Shown here piece after piece: positions 61,905-64,000 of a stretch of 64,000 nt of DNA; the first letter of the stretch is position 1; each line of letters starts with the position of its first letter. The position numbers and the translations under genes are program-made. The notes under the pieces are model-generated. The model was not told where the DNA came from, did not search any database, and saw nothing but the letters and a program-made list of their open reading frames with translations. Origin of the DNA: an uncultured Eubacteriales bacterium (GTDB taxonomy: Bacteria > Bacillota > Clostridia > Oscillospirales > UBA644); assembly GCA_900547165.1 (NCBI GenBank), contig URFZ01000007.1:56155-120154 (forward strand), written 5' to 3'.

Positions 61905-61933
61905 TTGAAATGTCCATATTTGTGTGTTAGAAT
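61905..61933 (+). promoter_or_regulatory. Promoter of the NAGPA-domain gene
   Basis: TTGAAA (61905-61910), a 17-base spacer and TAGAAT (61928-61933). Its -10 overlaps an in-frame ATG at 61932, which rules that ATG out as the start. Confidence 0.72.
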
Positions 61934-61973
61934 GAAACCGAAAAGTGCAAAATGCCTGAAAGAGGTGGAAAAT

Positions 61974-63413
61974 TTGGGCGAATACAACAATTTCGGCGAT
62001 GATTTTCGCAAAGAAAGAAGAAGACCTAAAAAGAAAAGAACAAAAAAAATCTGTCCTTTGCCAGTCACAATTGCCGCGGACATTCTGCTTGCGGGTTTTA
62101 TTCTTCTTTTGTTCGCATACATACATCACGGACGCGCTTATCTGCGCAATGAAAGTACCGTGGACGGGTCCGGCATAACGGATCTGACCGAAAAACCGAA
62201 AGAACTGCAACTGACGCTTTCCGCTCCTGCCGCAAATGTGGGCGAAACGGTAAAAGCGGAGCTTGCCGTTGTTTCGTCCTCGAACATAAATAAAACGACG
62301 CTTGTCTTTTCTTACGATTCAACAAAACTGACGCCCGAAGGATCCTATTCTCCCGGTGACGGAATTTCTTCCGATGCGGTTTTTGAGTTCACGGACGCCG
62401 ACGGGGAAAACGGCTTGAAAACGGTTACTTTGATCGCTTCTGCGGGCGCATCGGGTTCGGTCTTTGCCTATAAAGGCACGGTGTTTTCCATGTCTTTCAA
62501 AGTCAAAGAGCCTTTGCAGGGTGTGACGCCTGTTACGATCGAAGTCACGGACGGCGCAACGCTCAAAACCGACGGAACTGCGCCGACGATGAAAGTTGTC
62601 AACAACAACGGCGATAAGACCGCCGTTACAGACGGTGATTTCAGCACAGTATTCAAGAACAAATTCACGGACGGCGAACCGGTACAGACGGAAAATTCGT
62701 ACATGGGCAAAAACGTCAGCGTTACATGGCAGCGTTATGAAGATAAATCGACCGGTGGTTTTGTTGTTTACTATGTTGCCGATATATACATCAGAAACAC
62801 CGATTATTTCAAGACCGCGCGCTCTTCGGGATTCTCTTCCGATGTCGCGGATATGGCAAAAGCGAATAACGCGATAGTCGCCATCAACGGAGACTATTTC
62901 GGCGCAAGAAATCAGGGCACGGTTGTTCGTGAGGGGCAACTGATCCGCGAAAGCAAGTTCAAAGATGTCCTCGTTCTGTTCAAAAACGGCGTTATGAAAA
63001 CGTATTCGAAAGAAGAGTTCAGCCTTGATGCTGTTAAGACCGCCGCAGATGGTGCCGGAACGTCTATCCTCGATATATGGTCTTTCGGTCCGTCGCTTTT
63101 GGATGCGGACGGAAACGCGAAAACCGAGTTCGACAGTTCCGTAACCCCCGCAAATCCGCGCTCCGCGATAGGATATTACGAACCCGGCCACTATTGCCTT
63201 GTTGCCGTCAACGGCAGAGGTGAAGAGAACAGCGTGGGATTAAAAATGGCTGACCTTGCGCAACTTTTCAGCGATCTCGGCTGTACCGTCGCATACAACC
63301 TTGACGGCGGAAAATCTTCCGTTATGGTATGGGACGGCGGCTCAACAACGATAAACACTCCCGACGGCGGCGGTCGTTCCGTCAGCGATATAATTTATTT
63401 CCCGAAAGATTGA
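61974..63413 (+). CDS. Membrane-anchored phosphodiester glycosidase (NAGPA) protein
   Basis: A 479-residue protein with a Lys/Arg-rich cytoplasmic start, one membrane helix (about 28-50), a cohesin-like beta-sandwich (about 75-190, NVGETVKAELAVVSSSN and FSYDSTKLTPEG) and a C-terminal NAGPA domain (about 225-475: AKANNAIVAINGDYFGARNQG, NPRSAIGY, YNLDGGKSSVM). NAGPA enzymes cleave sugar-phosphodiesters, so wall or exopolymer phosphodiesters are possible targets. I chose TTG at 61974: AGAGGTGG is five bases upstream, and both earlier ATG codons lie at or before the promoter. Confidence 0.85.
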   Translation: MGEYNNFGDDFRKERRRPKKKRTKKICPLPVTIAADILLAGFILLLFAYIHHGRAYLRNESTVDGSGITDLTEKPKELQLTLSAPAANVGETVKAELAVVSSSNINKTTLVFSYDSTKLTPEGSYSPGDGISSDAVFEFTDADGENGLKTVTLIASAGASGSVFAYKGTVFSMSFKVKEPLQGVTPVTIEVTDGATLKTDGTAPTMKVVNNNGDKTAVTDGDFSTVFKNKFTDGEPVQTENSYMGKNVSVTWQRYEDKSTGGFVVYYVADIYIRNTDYFKTARSSGFSSDVADMAKANNAIVAINGDYFGARNQGTVVREGQLIRESKFKDVLVLFKNGVMKTYSKEEFSLDAVKTAADGAGTSILDIWSFGPSLLDADGNAKTEFDSSVTPANPRSAIGYYEPGHYCLVAVNGRGEENSVGLKMADLAQLFSDLGCTVAYNLDGGKSSVMVWDGGSTTINTPDGGGRSVSDIIYFPKD

Positions 63414-63424
63414 GGTGACTGCTG

Positions 63425-63682
63425 ATGAAAAAGGTTTGTGAAATTGTCAAAGCGGTCGTGCCGCATATTTCGATAGGTTTTTCCGTTGCTTTTATCGTGA
63501 TTCTTGTTATAGATATGTTTATCAATGACGCAATGGGCTTTATCAACAGCGGAACATTCAAGTGGATGTGCCTTATCAACTGTGTGACAACCATTCTTTC
63601 CTGCGGTTTTCTGATTTCGAAAAACAGAAAAGACGCACGCCGAAAGATCAGAAAAGAAGCAAAAACACAGCGTAATCTGTAA
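63425..63682 (+). CDS. Small two-helix membrane protein
   Basis: An 85-residue hypothetical protein with two hydrophobic segments (about 15-37 and 45-64) and a basic C-terminal tail (KNRKDARRKIRKEAKTQ). No family recognised. It follows the NAGPA gene by eleven bases with GAGGTGA before its ATG, so it is probably co-transcribed and may be an accessory of that membrane protein. Confidence 0.72.
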   Translation: MKKVCEIVKAVVPHISIGFSVAFIVILVIDMFINDAMGFINSGTFKWMCLINCVTTILSCGFLISKNRKDARRKIRKEAKTQRNL

Positions 63683-63701
63683 AAAATGAAATAAATCGTA
63701 T

Positions 63702-63755
63702 GGGGAAGAGTTTTGCAAACGGCTTTTACGTCGTCTTTGCGTAAAACTCTTCCCC
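63702..63755 (+). terminator. Long hairpin terminator
   Basis: GGGGAAGAGTTTT (63702-63714) pairs perfectly with AAAACTCTTCCCC (63743-63755), and GCAAA/TTTGC extends the stem inside. It separates the small membrane gene from the RNA locus downstream. Confidence 0.8.
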
Positions 63756-63807
63756 AAAATTTTCCGAATATCCTTTCTCCGTTCGACAAAACACTACGGA
63801 ACATATC

Positions 63808-63816
63808 TGCTATAAT
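63808..63816 (+). promoter_or_regulatory. Extended -10 promoter of the structured RNA
   Basis: TGCTATAAT, an extended -10 element without a clear -35. Transcription should begin near 63823. Confidence 0.6.
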
Positions 63817-63822
63817 AAAATC

Positions 63823-63940
63823 AAGACAGGGAGAAGCGTTTGCTACCCTGCGAGGAAAGAAAACTTTCCCGAACATACTGTCCTTTCGCCGACCTTGTTT
63901 TTTGAAAGGACAGACTAAAAACAATCCCTGTAAAGGTGAA
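63823..63940 (+). ncRNA. Candidate structured non-coding RNA, class unknown
   Basis: About 118 bases with no usable ORF, own promoter and own terminator. Stems: ACAGGGA (63826-63832) with TCCCTGT (63925-63931); GGAAAG-4-CTTTCC (63854-63869); CTGTCCTTTC (63878-63887) with GAAAGGACAG (63904-63913). The 5' CAGGG (63827-63831) can alternatively pair with CCCTG (63846-63850), so two conformations are possible. It matches none of the 6S, SRP, tmRNA, RNase P or common riboswitch cores I know. Confidence 0.55.
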
Positions 63941-63944
63941 AATA

Positions 63945-63988
63945 AAAGGGGCTGTAAAAAAAACGCAAGTTTTTTTTACAGCCCCTTT
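63945..63988. terminator. 20-bp hairpin at the end of the RNA locus
   Basis: A perfect stem from AAAGGGGCTGT plus eight A and C (63945-63964), a GCAA tetraloop, and the complement (63969-63988). The A-tract and T-tract lie inside the stem. It may terminate transcription from either side. Confidence 0.7.
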
Positions 63989-64000
63989 GGGGATAGGAAA

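Noticed and set aside
63823..63990. 6S RNA, SRP RNA, tmRNA or RNase P RNA
   Set aside because: The GAGGAAAG run recalls RNase P, but the other conserved segments are missing and the length is far too short. No SRP or tmRNA core and no 6S-like long closing stem is visible.
1..64000. tRNA, rRNA, CRISPR array, prophage or insertion sequence
   Set aside because: None was recognised by eye; tRNAscan and repeat searches could not be run here.

Overview
The window is a chromosomal origin region from a Bacillota bacterium, most likely a Clostridia-class gut-type lineage. The evidence is the gene order rpmH-rnpA-yidD-yidC-jag-mnmE on the minus strand facing dnaA-dnaN-recF-remB-gyrB-gyrA on the plus strand, strong AGGAGG ribosome sites, sigma-A-type promoters (TTGACA-17-TATAAT), a tandem glycine riboswitch, a dimeric single-chain glycyl-tRNA synthetase and a long PRPP synthetase. 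Order and family cannot be resolved from the sequence alone. I saw no tRNA, rRNA, CRISPR array, prophage or insertion sequence.

Left arm (1-28 kb): mostly minus-strand genes. They include a HAD phosphatase, an RNHCP protein, a TetR-DUF998 operon with its operator, a membrane protein under a promoter carrying two inverted repeats, an NYN-domain protein, RNase HI with a viroplasmin domain, a Gfo/Idh/MocA oxidoreductase, a nucleoside kinase, a beta-CASP nuclease, dxs, a DegV protein and a sodium:solute symporter. Embedded on the plus strand is one compact operon, pheA-aroB-aroC-aroE/K-aroQ-aroA-tyrA-aroF (8.65-16.64 kb). It encodes every shikimate step plus the branches towards Phe and Tyr. Its roughly 310-base leader carries a translatable 58-codon ORF with 12 Phe/Tyr codons in 17, two terminator hairpins and a segment that can pair perfectly with the second terminator's 5' arm. 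This looks like an aromatic amino acid attenuator and is the most interesting element of the window.

Origin core (28-46 kb): parA-parB-serS with two parS-type sites, prfB, mnmE, jag, yidC, yidD, rnpA and rpmH, then dnaA through gyrA. The dnaA-dnaN gap holds a cluster of TTWTCAAMA motifs that I take as lineage-specific DnaA boxes.

Right arm (46-64 kb): glyQS, a two-gene membrane glycosyltransferase set, a tandem glycine riboswitch controlling an AGCS symporter, mnmG, murC, a DUF218 protein, ispF, a cation/proton antiporter, a GH99-like lipoprotein, a YfbR-like nucleotidase with PRPP synthetase, and a phosphodiester glycosidase (NAGPA) protein. At the right edge lies a probable stand-alone structured RNA of unknown class.

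Other points of note are two genes (the NYN gene and dxs) whose best-supported start codons are AUA and AUC, a 62-residue double-glycine-leader peptide with a zinc-ribbon-like core, and a small membrane-anchored protein with a duplicated CCCGDCDDD motif.
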